Of a DNA stretch of 39,587 nucleotides, positions 31,450 to 39,587 are shown one piece after another. The position numbers were made by a program, and so were the translations under genes. Source of the stretch: Lachnospiraceae bacterium (GTDB lineage Bacteria; Bacillota; Clostridia; Lachnospirales; Lachnospiraceae). Below the pieces are notes generated by a model. It was not told the origin of the DNA and made no database searches. It saw only the letters and a list, made by a program, of their open reading frames with translations. The DNA is taken from positions 35,630-75,216 of the forward strand of contig SVFO01000018.1 of NCBI GenBank assembly GCA_015056795.1, read 5' to 3'. The stretch's first letter is position 1. Each line of letters opens with the position of its first letter.

Positions 31450-33120
31450 TTAGAATAATCCCGTAATCTTTCCTTCTTCATTCACGTCAATGTTATAAGC
31501 GGCAGGACTCTTAGAAAGTCCGGGCATGGTCATGACCGTACCGGTCAGCACCACGACAAAGCCGGCGCCCGCTGAAACATATGCCTCTCTGACGTTCATT
31601 TCAAAACCGGTCGGTCTTCCGAGAAGCGTTGCGTCATCCGACAGGGAATACTGCGTCTTCGCCATGCAGACAGGCATCCTTCCAAAGCCAAGTTCTTCCA
31701 GCTTTTTCAACTGCTTTACGGCAGCAGGTGAATACTTAACGCTTCCTGCTCCATAAATCTCCTTCGCAACTGTTTCAATCTTTTCTGTCAAGCTTAAGTC
31801 ATCGGAATACAGAGGATGGAAATGACTCTCCTTCTCCTCTAAGGTCTTTAATACCTTCTCAGCAAGGGCAATTCCACCTTCGCCGCCCTTTGCCCATACC
31901 TCAGACAGAGCAAACTCACAGCCTCTCTCCTCACAGAAATTCTTAACATAAGAGGTCTCTGCTTCCGTATCCGTCACGAACGAATTCAATGTCACAACTA
32001 CAGGCACGTCATATTTCTGTAAATTCTCAATATGCTTCTCCAGATTAACAATGCCCTTCTTTAACGCATCCAGATTCTCTGCAGAAAGCTCCGCCTTAGG
32101 AACTCCGCCATTATACTTTAAGGCACGGATGGTAGCAACCAAAACAACCGCATCTGGCTTTAAGCCTGCCATGCGGCACTTTACGTCAAAGAACTTTTCA
32201 GCGCCAAGATCTGCACCAAAGCCTGCCTCTGTAATGACATAGTCTGCCATCTTCAAGGCTGCCTTCGTAGCTCTAACGGAATTACAGCCATGCGCAATGT
32301 TGGCGAAGGGACCACCGTGAACCAATGCAGGCGTATGCTCCAGCGTCTGAATGATATTCGGCTTCATGGCATCCTTAAGCAGCGCTGCCATGGAACCAAC
32401 AGCCTGCAAATCTCCTGCCGTCACGGGTTCTCCCTGATAGGTATAAGCAACCACAATCTTAGACAGACGATCCTTCAAATCCTTCATGTCCGTAGCAAGG
32501 CAAAGGATTGCCATGATCTCACTTGCGACAGTAATGACAAAATGATCCTCGCGAACAACGCCCTCCGTCTTTCCGCCCATACCGACTATGATGTTTCTAA
32601 GGGCTCTGTCATTCATGTCAAGGCAACGCTTCCAAACCACCTGACGCGGATCAATGTTCAAAGGATTACCCTGCTGCATGGAATTATCCAAAAGTGCAGC
32701 CAAAAGATTATTTGCAGAAGTAATCGCATGGAAATCACCCGTAAAGTGAAGATTCAGCTCTTCCATGGGGACAACCTGTGCATATCCGCCACCAGCTGCG
32801 CCACCCTTAATGCCAAAGCAAGGTCCAAGGGAAGGCTCACGAAGTGCGATAACGGCCTTCTTTCCCATTCTTCCAAAGGCTTCACCAAGGCCAACTGTAG
32901 TTGTCGTCTTTCCTTCTCCTGCAGGCGTCGGATTAATTGCAGTCATCAGAATCAGCTTTCCATTCGGACGATCCTGTATTTTCTGAAGGAATTCCTCCGA
33001 AATCTTTGCCTTATATTTTCCATAAAGCTCCAGGTCATCTGGCGTAATGTCAAGCTTTGCAGCAATCTCCGTGATCGGTTTCATCACAGCTTCCTGTGCA
33101 ATTTCAATATCTGTTTTCAT
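31450..33120 (-). CDS. fhs: Formate--tetrahydrofolate ligase
   Basis: A 556-residue ATP-dependent enzyme that makes 10-formyl-THF from formate. The N-terminal [23 protein letters not shown], the P-loop-like [19 protein letters not shown] (about 64-82), [40 protein letters not shown] and the C-terminal [29 protein letters not shown] are all intact. ATG 33120 with AGGA five bases upstream gives the usual 556-residue length; GTG 33132 is in frame. It follows ftsK by 24 bases and probably shares its transcript. It may serve purine synthesis or an acetogenic branch; other Wood-Ljungdahl genes are not in view. Confidence 0.97.
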   Translation of the reverse strand: MKTDIEIAQEAVMKPITEIAAKLDITPDDLELYGKYKAKISEEFLQKIQDRPNGKLILMTAINPTPAGEGKTTTTVGLGEAFGRMGKKAVIALREPSLGPCFGIKGGAAGGGYAQVVPMEELNLHFTGDFHAITSANNLLAALLDNSMQQGNPLNIDPRQVVWKRCLDMNDRALRNIIVGMGGKTEGVVREDHFVITVASEIMAILCLATDMKDLKDRLSKIVVAYTYQGEPVTAGDLQAVGSMAALLKDAMKPNIIQTLEHTPALVHGGPFANIAHGCNSVRATKAALKMADYVITEAGFGADLGAEKFFDVKCRMAGLKPDAVVLVATIRALKYNGGVPKAELSAENLDALKKGIVNLEKHIENLQKYDVPVVVTLNSFVTDTEAETSYVKNFCEERGCEFALSEVWAKGGEGGIALAEKVLKTLEEKESHFHPLYSDDLSLTEKIETVAKEIYGAGSVKYSPAAVKQLKKLEELGFGRMPVCMAKTQYSLSDDATLLGRPTGFEMNVREAYVSAGAGFVVVLTGTVMTMPGLSKSPAAYNIDVNEEGKITGLF

Positions 33121-33144
33121 CTTTGTCCTCACTATCCTTAGAAA

Positions 33145-36135
33145 TTAAAGCGTCTCTAATAGCTGTTCGAATTCTTCCATGGTCATCAGCACCTTACGCG
33201 CCTTTGTCCCCTCTGATTCGCCAACTACACCATACTCACATAACTGATCCATGATTCTGGCTGCTCTGTTAAACCCAATTTTCAATAGTCTTTGCAGGCT
33301 TCCAACGGATGCCTTGTTCTTATCCATATTTTCAATGACAAACCTTCCAGCTTCCTCAAAATACTCATCCAACCCCGAATTGGATCCAGAGGAGGAACCA
33401 CCGCCAGAAGACGAATTGCCATTCCCCATATTCTTAATCTTCTCTTCAATATCCTCGGCATAGGTATTGCCGATCATCTGATTCTTTAAGAAGTCAACGA
33501 CGTCGCTTACTTCCTTGTCCGAAACAAATGCTCCTTGGATTCTCGCAGGCTTTGAATAGCCCTGAGGATAAAAAAGCATATCTCCCTTACCAAGCAGCTT
33601 TTCTGCTCCAACCATATCCAAAATGGTTCGGGAGTCAACACCAGAAGATACGGCAAAGGCAACACGGCTAGGCATGTTCGCCTTAATCAAACCTGTGATG
33701 ACGTCTACGCTAGGTCGCTGCGTCGCAATGATCAGATGGATTCCACAGGCTCTTGCCAGCTGCGCCAGACGACAGATGGATTCCTCAACCTCTCCAGGGC
33801 TAACCATCATCAAATCCGCAAGCTCATCCACGATGATGACGATCTGCGGCAGCTTGTTCGGCACCATGCCGTCGCCATTATCCTGCATGCTCTCGATCTT
33901 TTTGTTATAGCCCTTTAAGTCACGTACGTTGAAATCTGCAAATTTCCGATAACGATCCTCCATCTCAGAAACAGCCCAATGTAAGGCAGCGGAAGCCTTT
34001 TTCGGATCTGTCACAACGGGAATCAGCAAATGAGGAATTCCATTGTAAACAGAAAGCTCAACCACCTTAGGATCCACCATGATGAGCTTCACGTCATCAG
34101 GATGTGCCTTATACAAAATACTCATAATTAAGGTATTGATGCATACGGATTTACCAGATCCAGTAGAACCAGCGATCAGCATGTGAGGCATCTTTGCGAT
34201 GTCCGCAACAACTGTCTGACCTGCAATGTCCTTACCAACCGCAAAGGCCAGTTTAGAATCAAACTCCTGAAACTGCTTGCTCTCTAAAAGGTCACGCAGG
34301 GCAACCATCATGTTTTCCTTGTTCGGAACCTCAATACCTATCGCAGCCTTTCCGGGGATCGGTGCTTCAATACGAATATCCGTTGCTGCAAGATTTAGCT
34401 TAATGTCATCTGCAAGTCCAACAATTTTACTTACCTTAACACCCTGCTCAGGCTGAAGCTCATATCTTGTAACACTGGGGCCCTGACTGATATCCGTAAT
34501 TGTAACGTTTACGCCAAAGGTATGTAAGGTATCTCGAAGTCTGAGTGCCGTTTCCTTCAGCTCTGCACTATTATCATTCGTAGATGCTGCGCCCTTTTGC
34601 AATCTGGAAAGAGGCGGGAACATATAGGTCTTTGGAACCTTCTTCGGAGGTGCACTCAGCTCCTTTGCCGTCTGCAGATCTGCCGAAGCGCCATCCGCTC
34701 CAGCAGGAGTCTTTCTAACCGGCGTGGGGTTTTGATACCCTGACGCACCGATTCCATTGCCAGCACTCTGACCGCCGCTGTGAACCTGAATCTTTTCTGC
34801 TTCTCTCGGAAGCGGCACGCCGCCTTCCTTCTGCTGGAAACGCTCTCTACCTGACTCCGCATTTCTAGCATATTGATCCCTCTGGAACTGGCTCTCCATG
34901 CGTTTTTTCGCTTCCAAAATTTCATCATCTTGTGCCTGCATGGCTGCCATAGCACTGACATGTCCAGCTACGGGAGCCGTTGCCGTAACGGGAGCACCTT
35001 GATGATTTACGTAAGACATTTCCGTAGCAGGTCGAACTGTTTCCGCCGCTTCCGCTCTTCTTCCAGCAACCTTCGGCTCAGGAATTCCCTGATAAGGCTG
35101 CTCTGTATGAATTTCATGAACATTACCAGCCGTCTTTGTATTGTTGGCAGGCATGCCATAAGCATTTCCCTTACCCTTAGTCGCAGCCAAATCACCATCT
35201 GGCTCTTCGACATAGACGATCTCATGCACGTCATTCTTTTTGCCGCGCAATCTGCCATTTACCTTTTCATTTTTCAGCTCGGTATCAACGCTGACGCCAG
35301 TGACCTTCTTATCCATGCGAAGGATTTTCTCGTTTTCCTTTGCCTCCGCACGCATGCGTCGCTCATCTTCCTTTTCCTGTTCCCGAAGCCTGCGTTCCTC
35401 CTCACGGGATTCACGAACGGTAAGCTGTTCTTCCCTTCGGCGCTGTGCGATCTCACGACGAAACTCCGCATCCTCCCTCGTCTTTTCACGAAGTCGTTCA
35501 CCGCCATTCTTCATGCTGTCTAAAATGGAGCGCTCCGTTAATAAAATGATCGAGATGATGCTAAGCAAAATAACGATCAAAATCGTCCCAATGGTTTCCA
35601 GATTATGATGCAGTAAATAGGCAAGACTACCTGCAAAAATGCCGCCTCCCTTGCGGTAAGTACTACAATATGCATAAATCGTCTTTGCAGAATATTTTGC
35701 CATTACCTTCGTATTATCTGCAAACAATTCACAGATAATTCCGACCATCAAAAACAGAACTCCAGCGGCAATCATCTTGCGAATCGCCGTCGGACTTCCC
35801 TGATTTGCATACCAAAACGCCAACGCCAAAAATAACAAAATCGGAGCAACATACGCCGTAAAGCCAAACAGTCCGAACATCACCTTACTGATGGCATTAC
35901 CCACGGCACCAATTACGCCAAAATTACAAAAGAACAAAAATACCATTGCCACAAACAAAATGATCAGGCTGATCTCGTGATATAATGCACTATCCTTTAC
36001 GGCCTGCTCATAATCAACTTTTCTCTTTGGTGCGGCGGCAGTCGTCTTTTTCCCGCTGGACTTTCCTCTTGATGCGGTACTCTTTGCAGGAAGGTTTTTC
36101 TTCCCTGAACTATTTCTTCCAGAAGCCGAAGCCAT
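33145..36135 (-). CDS. ftsK: DNA translocase FtsK/SpoIIIE
   Basis: A 996-residue protein. A basic Ser/Lys N-terminus is followed by four or so membrane segments (about residues 57-205), a long charged linker with coiled-coil-like RRREEQLTVRESREEERRLRE repeats, the motor domain with Walker A (AGSTGSGKS near residue 657) and DEFADL-type Walker B (IIVDELADLMM), and a C-terminal winged-helix gamma domain (SVGSLQRLLKIGFNRAARIMDQLCEYGVVG) that in the family reads oriented DNA motifs. It pumps chromosomal DNA through the division or sporulation septum. AGAGG precedes the ATG and a strong promoter lies at 36175-36203. A Gly/Ser-rich hinge (SSSGGGSSSGSNSG) lies before the gamma domain. Confidence 0.95.
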   Translation of the reverse strand: MASASGRNSSGKKNLPAKSTASRGKSSGKKTTAAAPKRKVDYEQAVKDSALYHEISLIILFVAMVFLFFCNFGVIGAVGNAISKVMFGLFGFTAYVAPILLFLALAFWYANQGSPTAIRKMIAAGVLFLMVGIICELFADNTKVMAKYSAKTIYAYCSTYRKGGGIFAGSLAYLLHHNLETIGTILIVILLSIISIILLTERSILDSMKNGGERLREKTREDAEFRREIAQRRREEQLTVRESREEERRLREQEKEDERRMRAEAKENEKILRMDKKVTGVSVDTELKNEKVNGRLRGKKNDVHEIVYVEEPDGDLAATKGKGNAYGMPANNTKTAGNVHEIHTEQPYQGIPEPKVAGRRAEAAETVRPATEMSYVNHQGAPVTATAPVAGHVSAMAAMQAQDDEILEAKKRMESQFQRDQYARNAESGRERFQQKEGGVPLPREAEKIQVHSGGQSAGNGIGASGYQNPTPVRKTPAGADGASADLQTAKELSAPPKKVPKTYMFPPLSRLQKGAASTNDNSAELKETALRLRDTLHTFGVNVTITDISQGPSVTRYELQPEQGVKVSKIVGLADDIKLNLAATDIRIEAPIPGKAAIGIEVPNKENMMVALRDLLESKQFQEFDSKLAFAVGKDIAGQTVVADIAKMPHMLIAGSTGSGKSVCINTLIMSILYKAHPDDVKLIMVDPKVVELSVYNGIPHLLIPVVTDPKKASAALHWAVSEMEDRYRKFADFNVRDLKGYNKKIESMQDNGDGMVPNKLPQIVIIVDELADLMMVSPGEVEESICRLAQLARACGIHLIIATQRPSVDVITGLIKANMPSRVAFAVSSGVDSRTILDMVGAEKLLGKGDMLFYPQGYSKPARIQGAFVSDKEVSDVVDFLKNQMIGNTYAEDIEEKIKNMGNGNSSSGGGSSSGSNSGLDEYFEEAGRFVIENMDKNKASVGSLQRLLKIGFNRAARIMDQLCEYGVVGESEGTKARKVLMTMEEFEQLLETL

Positions 36136-36174
36136 GCTAACTACCTCTTATTCTTACTTTTATTACCACAGATC

Positions 36175-36203
36175 ATTATATCATTTTCGATATCTCTTGT
36201 CAC
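36175..36203 (-). promoter_or_regulatory. Strong promoter for ftsK-fhs
   Basis: On the minus strand GTGACA (36198-36203), a 17-base spacer and perfect TATAAT (36175-36180) with a TGA extended -10, about 40 bases before the ftsK ATG. Confidence 0.8.
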
Positions 36204-36237
36204 TTCTTTTTTGTCCTAAACCAAACCGAAATCCACC

Positions 36238-36268
36238 AAAAACGCGTCAGGCATTCCCAACGCGTTTT
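36238..36268 (-). terminator. Rho-independent terminator after the repeat-tail membrane protein
   Basis: AAAACGCGT and ACGCGTTTT (36239-36247 and 36260-36268) form a perfect 9-bp stem. On the minus strand the right arm continues into a T5 run. Confidence 0.75.
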
Positions 36269-36273
36269 CGCTC

Positions 36274-38604
36274 TTACTCCTTGATGTCATAATCTTCATC
36301 GTCTACCGCTTCATAGTCAAATTCCAGAACCGAAGCCAGCGTTTTATTATAATTCTTCTTGGGTTCTTTCTTTAAAACCTCTTCCTGCTCTAAATCTAGA
36401 ATTTCAACATCTTTCATCTCTTCCTGATCCAAATCCAGGATTTCAACTCCATCCAGCTCAGATGAATTTGACTGCTCAGACGCCTTTTCCTCGGTTGACT
36501 TTTCCTCGGCTGGCTCTTCACTTTTTGTTTCTTCCTTGGTCTCGACCTGATCAGCTGACTTTTCTTCGTTTTCCTCTACTTTGGTTATTTCAGCCTCAGT
36601 ATCGTCATTTTGGGTCACCTTTTCTATGACTGGTTCTTCTTTGATCGAATCTTCCTTGGTCGATTCTTCCTTGGTCAGTTCTTCTTTGATCAGTTCTTCT
36701 TTGATCAGTTCTTCTTTGATCAGTTCTTCTTTGATCAGTTCTTCTTTGGTCGACTCCTCATCGGACTTTTCTTTCTGAACAGGGTTTGCTTTTACCATGT
36801 CTCCCTCAGAAGCATCTGCCTTGTCAGCATTTTCCTTAATAGAATCCGATTTCGTACTGTTTTCCTTAGTGTCTTCTTTTGCCTTTTCTTTTGCCTTTTC
36901 TTTTGCCTCTTTTTTAGCCTCTTCTTTTGTCTCTTCTTTAGCCTCTTCTTTAGTCTCTTCTACCTTTGTTTCAATTTTAACAGATTCCTCTTTCCCTTGC
37001 TCTTCCTTGGTGATTGGAGCAGCATTCTTTGAGGGTTTTATTCCATCTGTCCATACGATATGATCCTCTGACAAGGAATTCAGCGCATGCATGACCTTGT
37101 CAATCTCTTGCTTCGCCTGTTCCTTCTTTTTTGCTCGTTCCACAAGGAATTTAGATACAATCCCCTTGCCTTCCATGGCTTCAGGATGTTCCATCGCATA
37201 TGCGAGCTTTTCTTTACGCTCAGCCTTTTTCTTTTTAATCCACGCAGGAAGCTTTCTGGGATCTAACGATTCCCATATGCTATGCTTTGTATTTTCTTGT
37301 TTTTCTTCCTTGACAAACACAGGAACAAAAATACTATCAATTCCAATGCCCGCCAAAACAAATAAACATCCCAAAAGCAAAAGGCATCCGTCAAACGGAA
37401 CATCGATCAATGTCCCCATTGTCAGCCCATCTTCCGTTGTAACAATCCCGCTAATGGCTGGCGGCATCTGAAGATAAATTCCCAGAAGCGTCACTACTAA
37501 TACACCTATCCAAGGACTTATCTTTTCCGCCTTATTTTTCATAAGGAATCCAAAAATTGCAAATACCAATAAAATAATTAATAAAACGCCAGTCCATGAT
37601 GCCAAAAATCCTGAAAGGCATGACCATAGATAATCCAAAAACTCTGGCCAGACAAAGGTTCTAGGCGCATATAAATCTAACCATCCCTTTACTACTGCTC
37701 CAAAACTCGCGCCAGCAGTCAGTGCTTTGATCAGAATGCCCGCGAAAAAACCAACGCAAGCACCACCGACAAATGTCCCTAGCTCTACCAGAATCTTTTT
37801 AATCCCCTCTCTCGCCTGCGTTCCATCCAAATGCCAAACAGAAGCTGCAACAAAGAGCAGCGTAAAACCAAATACATCCATATATCCAGCAATGCCTGCA
37901 ATGATTCCAGCAATTAACGCAGCTATGATACGACTTTTCACGCTGTTCAAGTATGCGCCCGCAATCCAAAGTCCAATTCCGTAAAGCAGGAAAATCAAGG
38001 GCTCCGCCGTCAAAAACAAGGAATTTTTAATGATAAATGGTGATAAAAAATAGAATGCAGAAAAGGTAAGTGCAGGTATTCTTCCAGAAAGCTTTCTAAC
38101 CGCAAAATACCATACGATACCAGCAAAAACTGTTAAGACCATATGAAAACGAATACAGAAATAAGTCGTATTTCCAAAAAGGAAACAAATGCCATGAAGA
38201 ATCTGAAGATAAAGATCCTCCGCACCTAGATAGGTATTAGGAAGCGTCTCTCCATACTTCATGGTTACTACATAATACATATTTCCCACATTAAAATTCT
38301 TAAGATACTGAATGCGAAACAGATTGCCGCCTGTCAGAATTGCCACGAACAAAAGGAATTCCAAGAGCATCCAAAGACTGGCACGATCCTTTACCTGGGC
38401 AAAAAACTTGTTTTTGATTCGAATCGCAAATACGCTAAAAAGTCCTCCAAAAAGAAGGACTCCCGCATAAACTACCCATATCATAATCCCCTGAATTCCT
38501 AAATTGCCGCAAAAACCAAACACGCCGTAAAACCCGGCAATGCAAGTGATGGTCGTTAACAGAACCCATAGGGCTGAACTTACTTTCGTTTGTTTCCAAT
38601 TCAT
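36274..38604 (-). CDS. Polytopic membrane protein (GT-C glycosyltransferase-like) with Lys/Glu-rich repeat tail
   Basis: A 776-residue protein. The first 430 residues or so hold about 11-12 hydrophobic segments, with the loop MYYVVTMKYGETLPNTYLGAEDLYLQILHG between early segments resembling the extracytoplasmic loop of GT39/ArnT-like lipid-linked sugar transferases; a clear DE or ED catalytic pair (GAEDLY) is present but not proof. A cytoplasmic region (WIKKKKAERKEKLAYAMEHPEAM) follows. Then comes a tail of about 240 residues made almost only of K, E, T, S, A and I, including eight pentapeptide repeats of the LIKEE type and a double VEILDLxQEE motif. AGGAG precedes the ATG. It lies directly downstream of a GtrB-like glycosyltransferase, which fits a two-step lipid-linked sugar transfer system; this pairing is inferred. 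Confidence 0.7.
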   Translation of the reverse strand: MNWKQTKVSSALWVLLTTITCIAGFYGVFGFCGNLGIQGIMIWVVYAGVLLFGGLFSVFAIRIKNKFFAQVKDRASLWMLLEFLLFVAILTGGNLFRIQYLKNFNVGNMYYVVTMKYGETLPNTYLGAEDLYLQILHGICFLFGNTTYFCIRFHMVLTVFAGIVWYFAVRKLSGRIPALTFSAFYFLSPFIIKNSLFLTAEPLIFLLYGIGLWIAGAYLNSVKSRIIAALIAGIIAGIAGYMDVFGFTLLFVAASVWHLDGTQAREGIKKILVELGTFVGGACVGFFAGILIKALTAGASFGAVVKGWLDLYAPRTFVWPEFLDYLWSCLSGFLASWTGVLLIILLVFAIFGFLMKNKAEKISPWIGVLVVTLLGIYLQMPPAISGIVTTEDGLTMGTLIDVPFDGCLLLLGCLFVLAGIGIDSIFVPVFVKEEKQENTKHSIWESLDPRKLPAWIKKKKAERKEKLAYAMEHPEAMEGKGIVSKFLVERAKKKEQAKQEIDKVMHALNSLSEDHIVWTDGIKPSKNAAPITKEEQGKEESVKIETKVEETKEEAKEETKEEAKKEAKEKAKEKAKEDTKENSTKSDSIKENADKADASEGDMVKANPVQKEKSDEESTKEELIKEELIKEELIKEELIKEELTKEESTKEDSIKEEPVIEKVTQNDDTEAEITKVEENEEKSADQVETKEETKSEEPAEEKSTEEKASEQSNSSELDGVEILDLDQEEMKDVEILDLEQEEVLKKEPKKNYNKTLASVLEFDYEAVDDEDYDIKE
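36631..36765 (-). repeat. 15-bp tandem repeat encoding pentapeptides
   Basis: Successive 15-base units run through this stretch; four consecutive units (36676-36735) are identical and their neighbours differ by a few bases. On the coding strand they give LIKEE, LTKEE, STKEE and SIKEE. The near-identity suggests recent slippage or expansion. Confidence 0.9.
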
Positions 38605-38639
38605 TTGTATTCTGGCTCCTGCTCTCTGAGGTACAAACG

Positions 38640-39587
38640 CTATACCTGATTCGATGTGTCAGAAATAAGTACTTGCTCAATGTTATATCTAGGACGATGC
38701 TTTACTTCCATGTAAATCTTTCCGATATATTGCCCCACAAGGCCAATTGCCAAAAGCTGAAGTCCGCCTAAAAACCAAATCGAAAGGATGAGGGACGTCC
38801 AGCCTGGTTCTACGTTACCAGTCACATAAGAAATCAAAGCATAGATGGCTGCAATGATAGATAAAAAGATAATGATAACGCCCAGAGTAAGTACCATGGA
38901 AATCGGTTTGATACTAAAGGAAGAAATGCCATTAAATGCCAGCGTCAGCATCTTTTTCATGGGATACTTTGTCTTGCCTGCAATTCTTTCTTTTCGATCA
39001 TAATAAACCTTCTCTGAGGAATAGCCAATCAAAGGAATCATGCCCCGAAGGTATAGATTTGTCTCCTGATACTTGGAAAACTGTTCTACGGCGCGGTGAC
39101 TCATCAGGCGATAGTCTGCATGATTATAGACAGAATTGACTCCCATGCCTTCCATCAGCTTATAAAAGCCCTGTGCCGTAACGCGCTTAAAAAGCGTATC
39201 CGTCTTTCGTTCTCTGCGAACGCCATATACGATGTCATTTCCAGCATGAAATAGATCAATCATCTCTTCCATTGCATGAATGTCATCCTGAAGGTCAGCA
39301 TCTATGGAAACCATAACGTCACAATAATCCTTCGCCGTCAAAATCCCTGCCGTCAAGGCATACTGCTGTCCAACGTTTCTGGCAAGCTTAAGGCCTTGCA
39401 CCTGTAATGGGCAGGCCTTATGTTCTTCTTCTATCAATTCCCAAGTGCGATCCTTACTTCCGTCATCAACAAACAGAAGAAAACTATCCCCCGCTATCTT
39501 CTCCTTTTGAATGAGTTCCTCCAAAAGGTCCCGAAGCGCTTTTGATGTAATTTTAACAACCTCTTCCTCATTATAACAGGGAATAAC
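38640..39587 (-). CDS. GtrB/DPM1-type GT2 glycosyltransferase with C-terminal membrane segments (partial, N-terminus beyond window)
   Basis: A family 2 glycosyltransferase open to the window edge. The frame beyond the apparent TTG at 39524 continues as VIPCYNEEEVVKITSKALRD, a standard GT2 N-terminal strand, so the true start lies outside. Visible motifs: FLLFVDDGSKDRTWELIEEE, GLKLARNVGQQYALTAGI and VMVSIDADLQDD, then two C-terminal membrane segments (MVLTLGVIIIFLSIIAAIYALISYV and SLILSIWFLGGLQLLAIGLVGQYIGKIYMEVKHRPRY). This is the polyprenyl-phosphate sugar transferase type (GtrB, ArnC, DPM1), which loads a sugar from a nucleotide donor onto undecaprenyl phosphate. The following membrane protein could use that donor. 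Confidence 0.9.
   Translation of the reverse strand, partial: VIPCYNEEEVVKITSKALRDLLEELIQKEKIAGDSFLLFVDDGSKDRTWELIEEEHKACPLQVQGLKLARNVGQQYALTAGILTAKDYCDVMVSIDADLQDDIHAMEEMIDLFHAGNDIVYGVRRERKTDTLFKRVTAQGFYKLMEGMGVNSVYNHADYRLMSHRAVEQFSKYQETNLYLRGMIPLIGYSSEKVYYDRKERIAGKTKYPMKKMLTLAFNGISSFSIKPISMVLTLGVIIIFLSIIAAIYALISYVTGNVEPGWTSLILSIWFLGGLQLLAIGLVGQYIGKIYMEVKHRPRYNIEQVLISDTSNQV

Noticed and set aside
36631..36765. CRISPR-like array
   Set aside because: Units are 15 bp, contiguous and in the coding phase with no spacers; it is a protein-coding tandem repeat.
36581..37063. Plus-strand frames rich in Ser/Phe/Leu
   Set aside because: They are antisense reflections of the Lys/Glu repeat tail codons.

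Overview
The window looks like a stretch of chromosome from an anaerobic, endospore-lineage member of the Bacillota, most likely Clostridia and probably Lachnospiraceae. This is inferred from the combination of a yqfC-yqfD-phoH-ybeY sporulation/RNA-processing block, a group B-like [FeFe] hydrogenase, an NfnAB electron-bifurcating transhydrogenase pair, formate-tetrahydrofolate ligase, strong AGGAGG-type ribosome sites, and sigma-A-like promoters in AT-rich gaps. I see no phage, insertion sequence, CRISPR array, rRNA or tRNA. Thirty-four of the 35 genes called lie on the minus strand; the single plus-strand gene is a small DUF1292 protein at 7815-8126. No gene-free stretch exceeds about 300 bases.

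Layout, read in the direction of transcription (high to low coordinates). 39587-36274: a GtrB-like glycosyltransferase (cut by the window edge) and a polytopic membrane protein with a long Lys/Glu-rich repeat tail, ended by a terminator. 36203-31450: a strong promoter, then the FtsK/SpoIIIE translocase and fhs. 31443-24992: its own promoter, then folD, a zinc-ribbon/TPR membrane protein, nfnA, nfnB, a second zinc-ribbon membrane protein, rlmH, a 170-base gap with a perfect 21-bp inverted repeat, and nth. 24889-18136: pyrimidine-nucleoside phosphorylase, yqfC, yqfD, phoH, ybeY, a MOP-superfamily flippase and a BofC-like membrane-anchored protein. 18085-8151: two adjacent uncharacterised flavoproteins, proB, a DUF896 protein, 5-formyl-THF cyclo-ligase, the [FeFe] hydrogenase, gltX and a UvrD-family helicase, tightly packed and often overlapping. 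8126-5388: DUF1292 on the plus strand facing a two-gene unit made of a GlgX-like GH13 protein with degenerate catalytic motifs and a 100-residue Cys/Gly/Asn-rich protein. 5367-1: a lactonase-family beta-propeller protein, a membrane UDP-sugar 4,6-dehydratase, a GT2 glycosyltransferase and a partial Na/Pi cotransporter, separated by terminators and promoters.

Functional themes: one-carbon/folate metabolism (fhs, folD, cyclo-ligase), low-potential electron flow (hydrogenase, NfnAB), cell-surface polysaccharide (two GT2 enzymes, 4,6-dehydratase, flippase), sporulation (yqfC, yqfD, possibly the BofC-like protein and flippase), and RNA/DNA maintenance (ybeY, rlmH, gltX, nth, helicase, ftsK).

The most unusual items are the apparently inactive GH13 protein and its Cys-rich partner, with face-to-face promoters against DUF1292; a 27-bp tandem repeat built from parS-like half-sites inside the helicase gene; an A9/A-AAA-AAG slip site joining DUF896 to the cyclo-ligase; and the 21-bp perfect inverted repeat between rlmH and nth. 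No complete new defence or mobile system is visible.
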